From assembly GCA_963678445.1 (NCBI GenBank), contig OY782877.1:496001-560000 (forward strand): a stretch of DNA of 64,000 nucleotides, in the 5' to 3' direction. The first letter of the stretch is position 1, and each line of letters opens with the position of its first letter. The DNA comes from G963678445 sp963678445. Lineage in GTDB: Bacteria; Hydrogenedentota; Hydrogenedentia; Hydrogenedentales; G963678445. Positions 1 to 12,979 of the stretch are shown here, in pieces. The position numbers and the translations under genes were made by a program. The notes under the pieces were generated by a model that saw only the letters and a list, made by a program, of their open reading frames with translations, had not been told where the DNA came from and did not search any database.

Positions 1-2
1 CC

Positions 3-968
3 CCGGCCCGTCGTCCTGATCTGGTCTATCTACCCGACAATCTGGCGACACCACCCAAGGGATATCCTACCTGGAACGCCGCCATGCTGTGGATTGCCTT
101 GGGACGGCAAAAGTTGCTTGATCCGAGAAAAGACTGGGAGATGCCGGAAACCGTATCGGTAAAAAAAGATGTCGTGTATGGGAATGTGGATAATCGCAAA
201 CTTCTTCTGGATCTTTATTCGCCGAAAAACCTGAATACCCCTGTGCCCGGTTTAATCTTCATCCACGGAGGAGGTTGGGAAGCGGGTAATAAAAAGGATT
301 ATACGTACTACACCATCCGTTTTGCGCAACGGGGATATGTGGCTGCAACCATTGGCTACCGTTTCTCCGATGAGGCTGGATTTCCCGGGTGTGTGGAAGA
401 CGCGAAATGCGCTGTCCGTTGGATGCGTAGTCACGCAGATGAATTACACGTCGACCCGGAAAAGATCGTCGTTATCGGCGGTTCCGCAGGCGCACATTTG
501 GCCATGATGGCTGCTTATGCGTCGGATGTGCCCGAACTGGAAGGAAACGGTGGATATACCGGCGTCAGCAGCGCCGTCGCTGCCGTCGTGGAACTCTACG
601 GCCCTACAGACGCTACTGTCGAAGGGCTACGTGATGAACCGGTTGCCCATAAATTCATGCGCAAGACCTACGAAGAAGCCCCCGAAATTTATCGCATGGC
701 TTCGCCCCTCTTTCACTTGGATGCCTCCGACCCGCCTACGCTGGTCATTCAAGGCACACTCGATCGTGTTGTACCGGTAAACCAGGCCGATGCGCTTGTA
801 GAAAAACTTCGTAACCTGAATATCCCCCACTGGTATGCCCGCCTGGATGGTTGGCCCCATGGGCTGGATATTGCTCCCGAGGTGAATGACTACACTCAGC
901 AACTCATCACTGCATTCCTTGAGAGCCACCTAAGCCCTCCAGCGACCAAGGTCACTGGAAATCTCTGA
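3..968 (+). CDS. alpha/beta hydrolase (BD-FAE-like esterase), 5' partial
   Basis: The frame is open to the left edge of the window, so the gene probably starts outside it; the first internal ATG is at 84. Counting from that ATG, the oxyanion-hole motif HGGGW is at 61-65, the nucleophile is Ser134 in GGSAG, the acid is probably Asp227 in GTLDRVV and the base His259 in GWPHG. This is the complete triad layout of the feruloyl-esterase/carboxylesterase branch (BD-FAE, hormone-sensitive-lipase-like). Family members hydrolyse ester bonds, often acetyl or feruloyl groups on plant polysaccharides. The substrate cannot be told from sequence. Because the N-terminus is missing, secretion cannot be judged. 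The next gene is convergent and only 46 bp away. Confidence 0.85.
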   Translation, partial: PARRPDLVYLPDNLATPPKGYPTWNAAMLWIALGRQKLLDPRKDWEMPETVSVKKDVVYGNVDNRKLLLDLYSPKNLNTPVPGLIFIHGGGWEAGNKKDYTYYTIRFAQRGYVAATIGYRFSDEAGFPGCVEDAKCAVRWMRSHADELHVDPEKIVVIGGSAGAHLAMMAAYASDVPELEGNGGYTGVSSAVAAVVELYGPTDATVEGLRDEPVAHKFMRKTYEEAPEIYRMASPLFHLDASDPPTLVIQGTLDRVVPVNQADALVEKLRNLNIPHWYARLDGWPHGLDIAPEVNDYTQQLITAFLESHLSPPATKVTGNL

Positions 969-1014
969 TAGTATTCGTATATAGCTCCGTACAAACGCTT
1001 TCTCTTTCAAGCTA

Positions 1015-2070
1015 TTAAGTTGTCCGTTTCGTGTACCACCGTCGTTGTGCCGTACCCCAAAAGAGTAGGATAGCAAGGCAAAACACAATGCTTTTACCCC
1101 CCAATGCACCACCGGAGCCTGTACAGCTGGTGTAACCTATGCAACATCCATCAGGGCCGTCCTCCCCTTCACCCTCTGTCGCCACCTCGCCCTCCCCTTC
1201 TTCATCCGCACTTTCCCCTTCCCCCTCTCCTTCCACCGCCCCCTCTGTTTCGCCTTCAATTGAGGAAGCCGCCCCATCCCATCCCGCGATACGCGCCATG
1301 AGCCACCAAAACGCCCTGGCCTTATTGTCACAGTTACTATAAGACGTATGCCCTGCCTCATCCCCAGAATAATAGGGATGCTCGGTGGGGATTCCGTCCT
1401 CAAAATGCCGGCTGCCATCGTACCAACAATCGAGATCGGCGAAATCAAAAAGGACTTTATTGTTCGCCTGACAATAGGTACGAATCTGATTGTTACGGCT
1501 GTACCGGTTCGATTCCACAGACTGCGCATTTCCTGTCATGTAGACAAAGGTAATATCTGGATATTCACTTTCCAACCGCGCCATGGCCGCCAAGTAGCCT
1601 TCCACATCCGCTTGGGAATAGTAATCCAATTGGGTGCACCATGCCCAAACTGAAACATTAATCGGGTACAGATTAAGTACATTACGTGTGATGTTAAGCG
1701 CAGTAGTCCCCTGCCAATAAAGATCGGGCGTAATATAGGTTTCGCAATACCCTTCAAAATACTGCCCCTCCATCACGCTCAAATACGCACTCGTATCGGG
1801 CATCGTACAATTATCAGGATAATAACTGTACGTCGCATCGGTCGCTGAAAGACGCTCAAGCCCCACCGTGATCTGTTCCCCATGCGACGTATGTGCATAA
1901 TGGATACTAAGCAACGCTTGAGCTTGCTCGATCCACATAGCCGGTATCTGGCTCAAATCAGTACAGGTGTGATCAACAATAATCCCCTGCCCATAAATCG
2001 GACACACGATAATCGCCACAAAAATAGAGACCAGCATCAGCACAGGCTGCAAAACAAGTATACGGTGCAT
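1015..2070 (-). CDS. secreted protein with EGE-rich linker and C-terminal membrane anchor
   Basis: A 351-residue protein with a signal peptide (about 1-27) and a good Shine-Dalgarno sequence (GGGGGA, 8 nt before ATG). The body (30-265) carries HTSHG near residue 60, a WAWCTQ segment, FVYMTGNAQ and VLFDFADLD, a pattern I associate with a conserved secreted family in uncultured Bacteroidetes/Planctomycetes-like genomes; an SGNH-type esterase fold is possible but not shown. From about residue 270 comes a low-complexity acidic linker rich in EGE repeats, then Gly-Cys-Cys, a Gly/Ser stretch, a hydrophobic helix (about 327-340) and a basic tail (RRWYTKR). The tripartite end looks like a surface-sorting signal. 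Convergent with the esterase. Enzymatic function is unproven. Confidence 0.75.
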   Translation of the reverse strand: MHRILVLQPVLMLVSIFVAIIVCPIYGQGIIVDHTCTDLSQIPAMWIEQAQALLSIHYAHTSHGEQITVGLERLSATDATYSYYPDNCTMPDTSAYLSVMEGQYFEGYCETYITPDLYWQGTTALNITRNVLNLYPINVSVWAWCTQLDYYSQADVEGYLAAMARLESEYPDITFVYMTGNAQSVESNRYSRNNQIRTYCQANNKVLFDFADLDCWYDGSRHFEDGIPTEHPYYSGDEAGHTSYSNCDNKARAFWWLMARIAGWDGAASSIEGETEGAVEGEGEGESADEEGEGEVATEGEGEDGPDGCCIGYTSCTGSGGALGGKSIVFCLAILLFWGTAQRRWYTKRTT

Positions 2071-2457
2071 GACTTATCCCCCAAACAATGTGGCCCACGT
2101 ATATTTACACCTCACTTCCAGTGAAATTTCAGTATAACACGGCTCCGTTTTTACGCTAAAAACGAATCTCTTGACCATATCCTACAGCCGATAAAAAAAT
2201 CCCGTGGCGACAGCGAGCGTCACGCACTATGCACACATAATCACACTAGGTGGATGGCGACAAAAGATGATATACTAGCCGCAGCATCGTTCCTGAACGA
2301 CGCTAATGGAAAGTATCCTGCGTAGTGTTATTGTGTGGGGGAGTGAAGAAGAAAATAACAATTATTCTGCAACGTGCGTAATACGGGATATGTTGGGGAC
2401 AGCCCATGGTTGCGCAAGTGCAGCTTTGCCTGAATATCGAGGAAGGAGAATTTGTTT
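2071..2457. other. intergenic region between divergent genes
   Basis: About 390 bp between the divergently transcribed EGE-tailed protein and the UDP-glucuronate decarboxylase. It contains a short hairpin (CGTTTTTA-CGC-TAAAAACG near 2150) and a clear ribosome binding site GGAAGGAG at 2441-2448. No convincing sigma-70 promoter, RNA gene or small coding frame was found. Confidence 0.4.
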
Positions 2458-3399
2458 ATGTCACATGTGAATCTTGTTACCGGCGGTGCCGGATTTATTG
2501 GTTCTCACCTTTGCGAACAACTGTTGGACCGCGGTGAAGAAGTACTCTGCCTGGATAATTTCTTTACGGGACGCAAGCAGAACATCGCCCACCTCTTGAA
2601 CAACCCAAACTTCGAACTCATTCGACATGACATCACAAACCCTATCGTGGTAGAGGCCGATCGTATTTTCAACCTTGCCTGTCCAGCCTCCCCCGTACAT
2701 TATCAATACAACCCCGTAAAAACCATCAAGACCAATGTAATGGGCGCACTCAACACCCTCGGCCTGGCCAAACGCGTCCGCGCACGCATCCTGCAAGCCT
2801 CCACCTCGGAGATCTACGGCGATCCGGCAGTCCACCCCCAAGTGGAAAGCTACTGGGGCAACGTCAATACCATCGGCCCGCGCAGCTGTTATGATGAAGG
2901 AAAACGTGTCGCAGAAGCCCTCTTCTTCGACTATCACCGGCAAAACAACGTCGACATTCGCGTCATACGTATCTTCAACACCTACGGTCCGCGCATGCTC
3001 GTCAACGATGGACGCGTAGTCAGCAATTTCATCGTACAGGCACTCAAAGGCGACCCCATTACCATCTATGGCGAAGGACAGCAAACCCGCTCCTTTTGCT
3101 ACGTCGACGACCTCATCGCAGGCATGCTGTCCATGATGGATTGCAACGACTTCAACGGTCCCGTAAACCTGGGCAACCCCGGCGAATTCACAATTCTCGA
3201 ACTGGCGCAAACCATTATCGAGCTTACCGGCTCCGCTTCCAAACTCATGCATGCGCCCCTGCCTGAAAACGATCCAACACGGCGTCGCCCCGACATTTCC
3301 CTGGCCAAAGAAAAACTGAATTGGGCTCCCAACGTCCTCCTGCGCGAAGGATTGGAAAAAACCATCTCCTACTTCGACAAACTGCTTAAAAACAGCTAA
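2458..3399 (+). CDS. uxs: UDP-glucuronate decarboxylase (UDP-xylose synthase)
   Basis: Extended short-chain dehydrogenase of 313 residues. It converts UDP-glucuronate to UDP-xylose with bound NAD+, supplying xylose for exopolysaccharide or LPS. Visible motifs: Rossmann GGAGFIG at 9-15, the DNFFTG segment, STSEIYGDP (Ser115/Thr116/Glu118), YDEGK with catalytic Tyr145 and Lys149, NTYGPRM and RSFCYVDDL, all characteristic of the UXS branch rather than GalE. The ATG at 2458 is chosen because GGAAGGAG lies 9 nt upstream; a TTG at 2452 is too close to it. Length matches bacterial UXS. It stands alone, followed by a strong terminator. No glycosyltransferase or UDP-glucose dehydrogenase gene is near. 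Confidence 0.92.
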   Translation: MSHVNLVTGGAGFIGSHLCEQLLDRGEEVLCLDNFFTGRKQNIAHLLNNPNFELIRHDITNPIVVEADRIFNLACPASPVHYQYNPVKTIKTNVMGALNTLGLAKRVRARILQASTSEIYGDPAVHPQVESYWGNVNTIGPRSCYDEGKRVAEALFFDYHRQNNVDIRVIRIFNTYGPRMLVNDGRVVSNFIVQALKGDPITIYGEGQQTRSFCYVDDLIAGMLSMMDCNDFNGPVNLGNPGEFTILELAQTIIELTGSASKLMHAPLPENDPTRRRPDISLAKEKLNWAPNVLLREGLEKTISYFDKLLKNS

Positions 3400-3490
3400 A
3401 AAAAAGGGGGAAAGGCCACAACGGCTGATATCCCTGCTGCTTTTGCGCTGGGAAACCTGGACCAATTCCATCCCCATATCCTACACATAG

Positions 3491-3530
3491 AAGCCTTGTG
3501 AACGCAGAGCGTTCTCAAGGCTTTTCTTCT
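3491..3530 (+). terminator. Rho-independent terminator after uxs
   Basis: A 14-bp stem with one T-T mismatch (AGCCTTG...GAACGC pairing with GCGTTC...CAAGGCT), loop AGA, followed by TTTTCTTCTTT. It lies about 90 bp after the uxs stop. Confidence 0.85.
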
Positions 3531-3653
3531 TTGTTGCCTATCAAAATTAGAGTACGACAACGCCCTGTTGCATCTGAATTAGCAACAACACCATTAGCAC
3601 CAACCAAATAACACATCAACGGGGTATTGGAAAGAAGCGCAGACAATTTTTGC

Positions 3654-3682
3654 TTGTTAAAATCAGCGCTTTGAGCTATAAG
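3654..3682 (+). promoter_or_regulatory. candidate sigma-70 promoter
   Basis: TTGTTA (3654-3659), 17-bp spacer, TATAAG (3677-3682). It would give a leader of about 225 nt before the lipoprotein gene at 3916. The leader holds no frame longer than 24 codons and no riboswitch that I recognise. Confidence 0.45.
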
Positions 3683-3915
3683 GAAAGGAGTATAGGTGAG
3701 GAATTCGGACTCAATATAAAGGGGGACATTATGTTGAGGACATCACTGCAGCTTTTCCTGCAAATCCAGTCGGATACTCTGCAATTTCCAGGCATGTCCG
3801 AATGATTTTCCTGTGTTGCCTTAACGGAACGGCTCTGCGATGTCCTGCTCACTAGCTTTAAGAAAAACGGGTGATTTTTCACACATCTAATTGCAAAGGT
3901 TAGAAGGAGAAAGCG

Positions 3916-5958
3916 ATGAGTACGAAAGTGTTAAAGGGACTGGCATGCTTAACAGTGCTCAGCACAGTGCTGCTTTTTACAGGCTGCCCGTGCATCACAC
4001 CTGAATTAAAAGTGGATACGGAGCTGTTGGTCTTCGAGGTTTCAGAAGGCACAAAAACATTCACTATAAGCGCTGTTGGCTGGGGAGAACTTGACTGGAT
4101 GGCCTTTGAGGGGATCCCATGGTTAAACCTTTCGTCCATAGAGGGCACGGTCGATGAGAATGGACAAACGGTGACGGTCACGGTAGATCGCTCAAAACTT
4201 GTTTCAAAATCGGTTACCAAAGCGGCCATCAACATAACCGCTGCTTTTCAAACAAAAACCGTGCAGGTCGCACTGATACGTTCCAATGAAGCCGAGGGGC
4301 TTGCCTTGGAAACCGCCCTGTCGCTTGCCAAGGAAGCCGCTACGACGGCTTTGGGCCCAACCCCATTGATGGTTGGGGCGATGGGGGTAGGAATTGATGA
4401 AAACGGCATGGCAGACTACGCCGAATCTGCAGACAACCCCGGTTGGGGCTTCCTTTTCGTAGATGCCGCAGTGCAACAAGGCTTCCGAGTGAATGTGACG
4501 CCAGATGGTTGGGGAAGCGGCATTGTCTATCCCGACGATGCGCCATACCCCCTTCCCGATGGACATCCCTCAATTGCCGCCAGCGAATACGCCTCAGAAC
4601 ATGTTGAGGACTGGATGGAAATAGCACAGGCGGAATTGGCGGTAGCCGCCCAGCTTATTGAGACAGAAACAGTTGATGCGATGGTTTTCGTAGGTGTAGA
4701 CGCAGATGGCACCGAGGACGCGATTATTGCCTTCTACGAAGAATCTGACAGAGCCAGCGATTGGAGTACGATGGACTGGGTTTCCCTGATTCGCGGTGCC
4801 GATGTCGCGATTCATCTAGATGCAGGCACAGGCGTTGTAGAGGCGCGCTCATACGATATAGACCTGGAGGCCGCATTGGCAGCAGCTGAAATCGAGGCAG
4901 CAACCGTGCTTGGCGAAAACCCGTCCCTGGTGGGTATCATGGGCATTGGGATCGATGAGAACGGTTTCGCAAACCCAATTGAAGCCGGCGATAACGCAGG
5001 CTGGGGATTCCTGTTCGTAGATGCGGCGGTCGCAAATGGATGCAGCGTATCGGTGATTGCTGATGGAACCCGCGGAGGCATTGTTGGCTCCTCAGGCTCC
5101 TATATCCTGCCAGCGGAAAGGCATCCTACTGTCGCTACATCAGCCTACACTGCCGAGCATGTCGTAGGCTGGATGCAAACTGCTCTGATGGAATTAGCCG
5201 CTGTAGATCATCTCATCGGCACAGATACAGTCGACGCTCTAATCTTCGCCGGCGTGGATCAGGACGGCACCGAGGATGTGATTGTCGCCTTCTACGAAGA
5301 ATCCGACATGGCTACCGATTGGGCTACCGTCGATTGGCTTTCTCTGATTCGCGGCGCCGATGTTGCAATTCACCTGGATGCACTAGGAGGAGACGTCGAG
5401 GAACATTCCTTCGATATGGGACTCGATGAAGCACTGAGCGCAGCCGAAGTAAAAGCCTACGAAATGCTCGGTCCCGATTTCATCCTTACAGCAATCACTG
5501 GGCTGTGGATTGGGGTCGATGGCGAAACAGAAGAGCTTGCGGATAATCCCGGATGGGGATTCATATTTGTAGATGCAACGGCATCCAACGGCATTCGCGT
5601 CTCCGTCCTATCCGGTACGCTCGTCGATTCCACCAACGTTTTCCCCGTACCCATTGGAATGTCCACCCAGGCGATTACACGCCCCACAGGGGATACGATC
5701 GTACAGTTTGTTGCCACGGCACTTACTGAACTGGCGCAAAATCCGCTCGGTACAGCAACGCTCGACATTGTAACTTTCATCGGCACCGACCCCACCGATG
5801 CCACGGAAGATGCCGTCGTTGTCTTCTATGAAGAAGCCGACATGGCTACCGATTGGAGCACGATGGATTGGCTACAGGTCCTTCGAAACGGCGATGCCGC
5901 AGTACACCTTAACGCCTTGACTGGTGCTGTCGAAAGCCGTTCCTGGGACATCCCCTAA
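3916..5958 (+). CDS. lipoprotein with BACON-like domain and three copies of an unknown ~185-residue domain
   Basis: 680 residues; AGAAGGAG precedes the ATG. The N-terminus is a lipoprotein signal (lipobox LFTGC, Cys24). Residues 30-120 resemble a BACON/Ig-like domain (LDWMAFEGIPWLNL, then VTVTVDRSKL). The rest is one domain repeated three times, about 125-315, 316-500 and 501-680. Each copy has an Ala-rich helix, a GIGIDENG-like segment, DNPGWGFLFVDA, a helix, VDAxxFxGVDxDGTEDxxxAFYEESD, ATDWxTxDW, a run to RGADVAIHLDA and a closing VExxSxD. Copies 1 and 2 are the closest; copy 3 is diverged. I do not recognise the repeated domain. The protein is probably tethered to the outer membrane and faces the periplasm or the exterior. 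It forms a single-gene unit between a promoter and a perfect hairpin. Confidence 0.75.
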   Translation: MSTKVLKGLACLTVLSTVLLFTGCPCITPELKVDTELLVFEVSEGTKTFTISAVGWGELDWMAFEGIPWLNLSSIEGTVDENGQTVTVTVDRSKLVSKSVTKAAINITAAFQTKTVQVALIRSNEAEGLALETALSLAKEAATTALGPTPLMVGAMGVGIDENGMADYAESADNPGWGFLFVDAAVQQGFRVNVTPDGWGSGIVYPDDAPYPLPDGHPSIAASEYASEHVEDWMEIAQAELAVAAQLIETETVDAMVFVGVDADGTEDAIIAFYEESDRASDWSTMDWVSLIRGADVAIHLDAGTGVVEARSYDIDLEAALAAAEIEAATVLGENPSLVGIMGIGIDENGFANPIEAGDNAGWGFLFVDAAVANGCSVSVIADGTRGGIVGSSGSYILPAERHPTVATSAYTAEHVVGWMQTALMELAAVDHLIGTDTVDALIFAGVDQDGTEDVIVAFYEESDMATDWATVDWLSLIRGADVAIHLDALGGDVEEHSFDMGLDEALSAAEVKAYEMLGPDFILTAITGLWIGVDGETEELADNPGWGFIFVDATASNGIRVSVLSGTLVDSTNVFPVPIGMSTQAITRPTGDTIVQFVATALTELAQNPLGTATLDIVTFIGTDPTDATEDAVVVFYEEADMATDWSTMDWLQVLRNGDAAVHLNALTGAVESRSWDIP

Positions 5959-5969
5959 ACCACCCAAAA

Positions 5970-6000
5970 CGAGCCGCCCAATACAATATTGGGCGGCTCG
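5970..6000. terminator. perfect 14-bp hairpin after the lipoprotein gene
   Basis: CGAGCCGCCCAATA and its exact complement separated by CAA, 12 bp after the stop codon. There is no T-run on the plus side and only TTTT on the minus side, so terminator function is likely but not canonical. Confidence 0.6.
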
Positions 6001-6338
6001 TAGTCCCTCAAAAAACAACTCAACCCAGTCCATTCGGCAAGCTACAAGAATTGCCTCTATTCTGCGCAGAGCTCCCCTCGCTGATTATAGATGGGTTTGC
6101 AAAAACCTCAACTGGTGACGAAATCCCCCATCGAAGGATTGCACCTCATGCAGAAATAGCATTAGCCCAAATCGTTCGGTGAGTAAAATCTGAGAAGCTT
6201 TCCTAAAAATAAAAAGTTTGTTTCACTCAAGGATAACACGGAGCATATGTATTGCCTGTACCGCCAGCCACTTTAAGAACGTCTTTCGCAAGACGACATA
6301 CCTTGCAAACAACAGGGCCAGATAGCCGGCAGCTCAGG
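6001..6338. other. intergenic region, nothing recognised
   Basis: Gap between convergent genes, AT-rich in its middle part. I see no credible coding frame, RNA gene or repeat copy in it. Confidence 0.5.
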
Positions 6339-7121
6339 CTATGACACACGTGTCCCGTGGCGCTGAAACATAGGTTGTGACAAAATATCCAGGACCCCTC
6401 GTAAATCCGAATAGGGAGACACGTAATCCGCCATTTCTTTTAGCTGCGGCTTTGCGTTTGCCGGACATCCGAATACACCTACAGCCTCTCGTAACGGCAC
6501 ATCACCTTCTGTATCGCCAATACCCGCCACCTCTTCACGGCGCACGCCCAAATCGCTTAATAACGCCGATAAAGTACTCCCCTTATTCACACCCGCTAAC
6601 GAAATATTGAGATAAAAATGCGATGGCTCAATAAGCATCTCCGGCGCACCAGTCTCGAGAATAAAAGCTTCCAGGCGCTGGCGGACCGCGTCAAAACAGT
6701 CCGGCTCTTCACAAAAAAGCGACAGTTGCGCCTCCTTACCAAACTGATATACCAAACGTGGATAGGCGGGCAAAACCTCTTCCTCTAAAAAACGACGCAC
6801 AGCACGCAATCCCACAATCTTTTCTGCGGTTACTCCTGGCCCAAAATGCGACCGATTGTCATGAAGCGAATACAGGATAGCACCATTCTCACAAATTGCC
6901 GGTGCACGCACATCCAACAGCTTCATCAGAACCTCGACATAGGGTTGCGGGCGTCCCGTACACAAAGTCATCGGTGGCAACGGCCCCTCGCCTCGTGCGG
7001 CTGCACGGGAAAGCTGTACGAACTCAAAAAAACGCGCCAAATCCCATGGCACCGATTCTTCAGGGCTCAAACAACCATCAATATCAGTAATAATCCATTT
7101 CAAGGCCATTGCAACACCCAC
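6339..7121 (-). CDS. HAD-superfamily phosphatase, type IIB (Cof/sucrose-phosphatase-like)
   Basis: 260 residues from a GTG start; an ATG at 7109 is an equally plausible start (256 residues), and neither has a strong ribosome binding site. Four HAD motifs are visible: DIDG near the N-terminus (nucleophile and acid/base aspartates), TLCTGRP (motif II), NKGS (motif III lysine) and GIGDTEGDVPL (motif IV). The large insert between motifs II and III is the C2-type cap of the Cof, mannosyl-phosphoglycerate and sucrose-phosphate phosphatase group. It hydrolyses a phosphorylated sugar or similar metabolite in the cytoplasm; the substrate cannot be assigned. Single gene, convergent with the lipoprotein. 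Confidence 0.8.
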   Translation of the reverse strand: MGVAMALKWIITDIDGCLSPEESVPWDLARFFEFVQLSRAAARGEGPLPPMTLCTGRPQPYVEVLMKLLDVRAPAICENGAILYSLHDNRSHFGPGVTAEKIVGLRAVRRFLEEEVLPAYPRLVYQFGKEAQLSLFCEEPDCFDAVRQRLEAFILETGAPEMLIEPSHFYLNISLAGVNKGSTLSALLSDLGVRREEVAGIGDTEGDVPLREAVGVFGCPANAKPQLKEMADYVSPYSDLRGVLDILSQPMFQRHGTRVS

Positions 7122-7266
7122 TTTCTCAGAATAATTTTTGTAAAAACGTTATTATACCGCAGTCACACACACTGCATACAATTCCCAATCGCTAGTTTTC
7201 TCTACCCGAAACAATTGGGCGCAATCCCCTATAAGACACGCGTCCATGTCTACTAATGTCTACCAC

Positions 7267-7307
7267 TTAATTTAAAAAGCGGCTGGAATCTGTTGATTCC
7301 AGCCGCT
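7267..7307 (-). terminator. Rho-independent terminator of the Gly-rich/Ig-like gene
   Basis: 13-bp perfect stem (AGCGGCTGGAATC and complement, 7278-7307) with a 4-nt loop. Read on the minus strand, TTTTTAAATTAAG follows. It is 30 bp downstream of the stop codon at 7338. Confidence 0.88.
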
Positions 7308-7337
7308 GCATCAGACTAGTGAGATTTCAAAGCACCC

Positions 7338-11960
<4,623 letters not shown>

Positions 11961-12162
11961 TTCGTGTATCCCTCCAGATGAAGCCAACATTGAGCACTAT
12001 GCTCATTCTGCCAGATATACGTACTACCTCACAGTTTACTTACTCTTTATTATACAGATGTGTACTATAATGTCAAGATTCGTGTATCCAGATAAACTTT
12101 GCGATGTAATGCATTTACGTTATTTAAGAAAAACATAAAAACGCGTTGCTGTAAAATGACAT

Positions 12163-12275
12163 CTGAAATTAATACTAAAATTTGAAAAGTTGTCATAAAA
12201 CACACACCTTGCCCCTACGCTCCTCGCCGTGAGAAGCGACAGGCAGTGGGTATGCATTCCCACAGGTGACCGTGT
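12163..12275 (-). repeat. diverged copy of the dispersed hairpin repeat (tail A, reverse orientation)
   Basis: ACTAAAATTTGAAAAGTTGT and the following CATAAAAC match the reverse complement of tail A. The head portion beyond 12205 is badly diverged but still holds GTGGG-CCCAC and GGTGACC fragments. Confidence 0.5.
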
Positions 12276-12306
12276 GACCTAGAAAAAACATTCATGGAAA
12301 CAACTG

Positions 12307-12362
12307 GTTTTACTGCGGTCAGGGACGGTAAGAACTCTATCTCGTGGGTGTGGCTCTGGACA
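12307..12362 (-). repeat. degenerate head of the dispersed repeat (reverse orientation)
   Basis: TACTGCGGTCAGGGACGGTA followed by AGAACT and GTGGCTCTGGAC corresponds to the reversed head module seen intact at 55041-55126. Confidence 0.5.
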
Positions 12363-12440
12363 TCTTTTGGGGCTATACCATAAAAAGCTGTGCGTTAAGA
12401 CGCGTTGTTGAGAGGATACTGTAATGGGTTATACTTGTAC

Positions 12441-12470
12441 TTGCCTGAAACGGGTTTGTTTCGGTATACT
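12441..12470 (+). promoter_or_regulatory. candidate promoter with palindrome in the spacer, ahead of the yicC operon
   Basis: TTGCCT (12441-12446), 18-bp spacer, TATACT (12465-12470). The spacer contains GAAAC-GGGTTT-GTTTC (12447-12462), an inverted repeat of operator type. Transcripts would run through the repeat array into yicC-gmk-rpoZ-coaBC. Confidence 0.4.
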
Positions 12471-12504
12471 TGGGCGCTGAACTGCTTACGGGTGAGGTAT
12501 GTCT

Positions 12505-12912
12505 AGTGGTCCAGCGACCACAAGCAGGAGATATGCTCCTGACCGTGCGTGACAGAAGCAAATCTTTTGTTTTAATATGGCAACTTTTTGAAATGTCAGG
12601 CACTAAAGTGGTCCAGCGACCACAAGCAGGAGATATGGTCCTGACCGTGCGTGACAGAAGCAAATCTTTTGTTTTAATATGGCAACTTTTTGAAATGTCA
12701 GGCACTAAAGTGGTCCAGCGACCACAAGCAGGAGATCATGGTCCTGACCGTGCGTGACAGAAGTAAATGTTTTGTTTTAATATGACAACTTTTTGAAATA
12801 TCAGACATTAAAGTGGTCCGGCGACCAGAGGATAAATACGTATAGTTTTTACCCTCGCTGACTGTAGCAAAAGTTTCGTTCTTTAGGACCGCTTTTTGAA
12901 CTGTCAGGCATT
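12505..12912 (+). repeat. tandem array of four dispersed-repeat units (tail A), 102-bp period
   Basis: Units begin with AGTGGTCCAGCGACCAC at 12505, 12607 and 12709, and with a variant at 12812; spacings are 102, 102 and 103 bp. The first three are almost identical (one has a 1-bp insertion near 12737), while the fourth is strongly diverged. Each unit holds the GTGGTC-CAGC-GACCAC hairpin, a second hairpin near TATGGTCCTGACCGT, then the AT-rich tail ending in GTCAGGCACTAA. Because 102 is a multiple of three, open frames run through the array; I regard them as accidental. Confidence 0.9.
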
Positions 12913-12979
12913 GGCAGGTAAGCATTGTATTTTTCTCGTTCAGGTCTGAGGCTTGAAACAGCAAGGAGAGTATCGACAT

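Noticed and set aside
12505..12912. CRISPR array
   Set aside because: Units are 102 bp with no unique spacers between them and no cas genes nearby.
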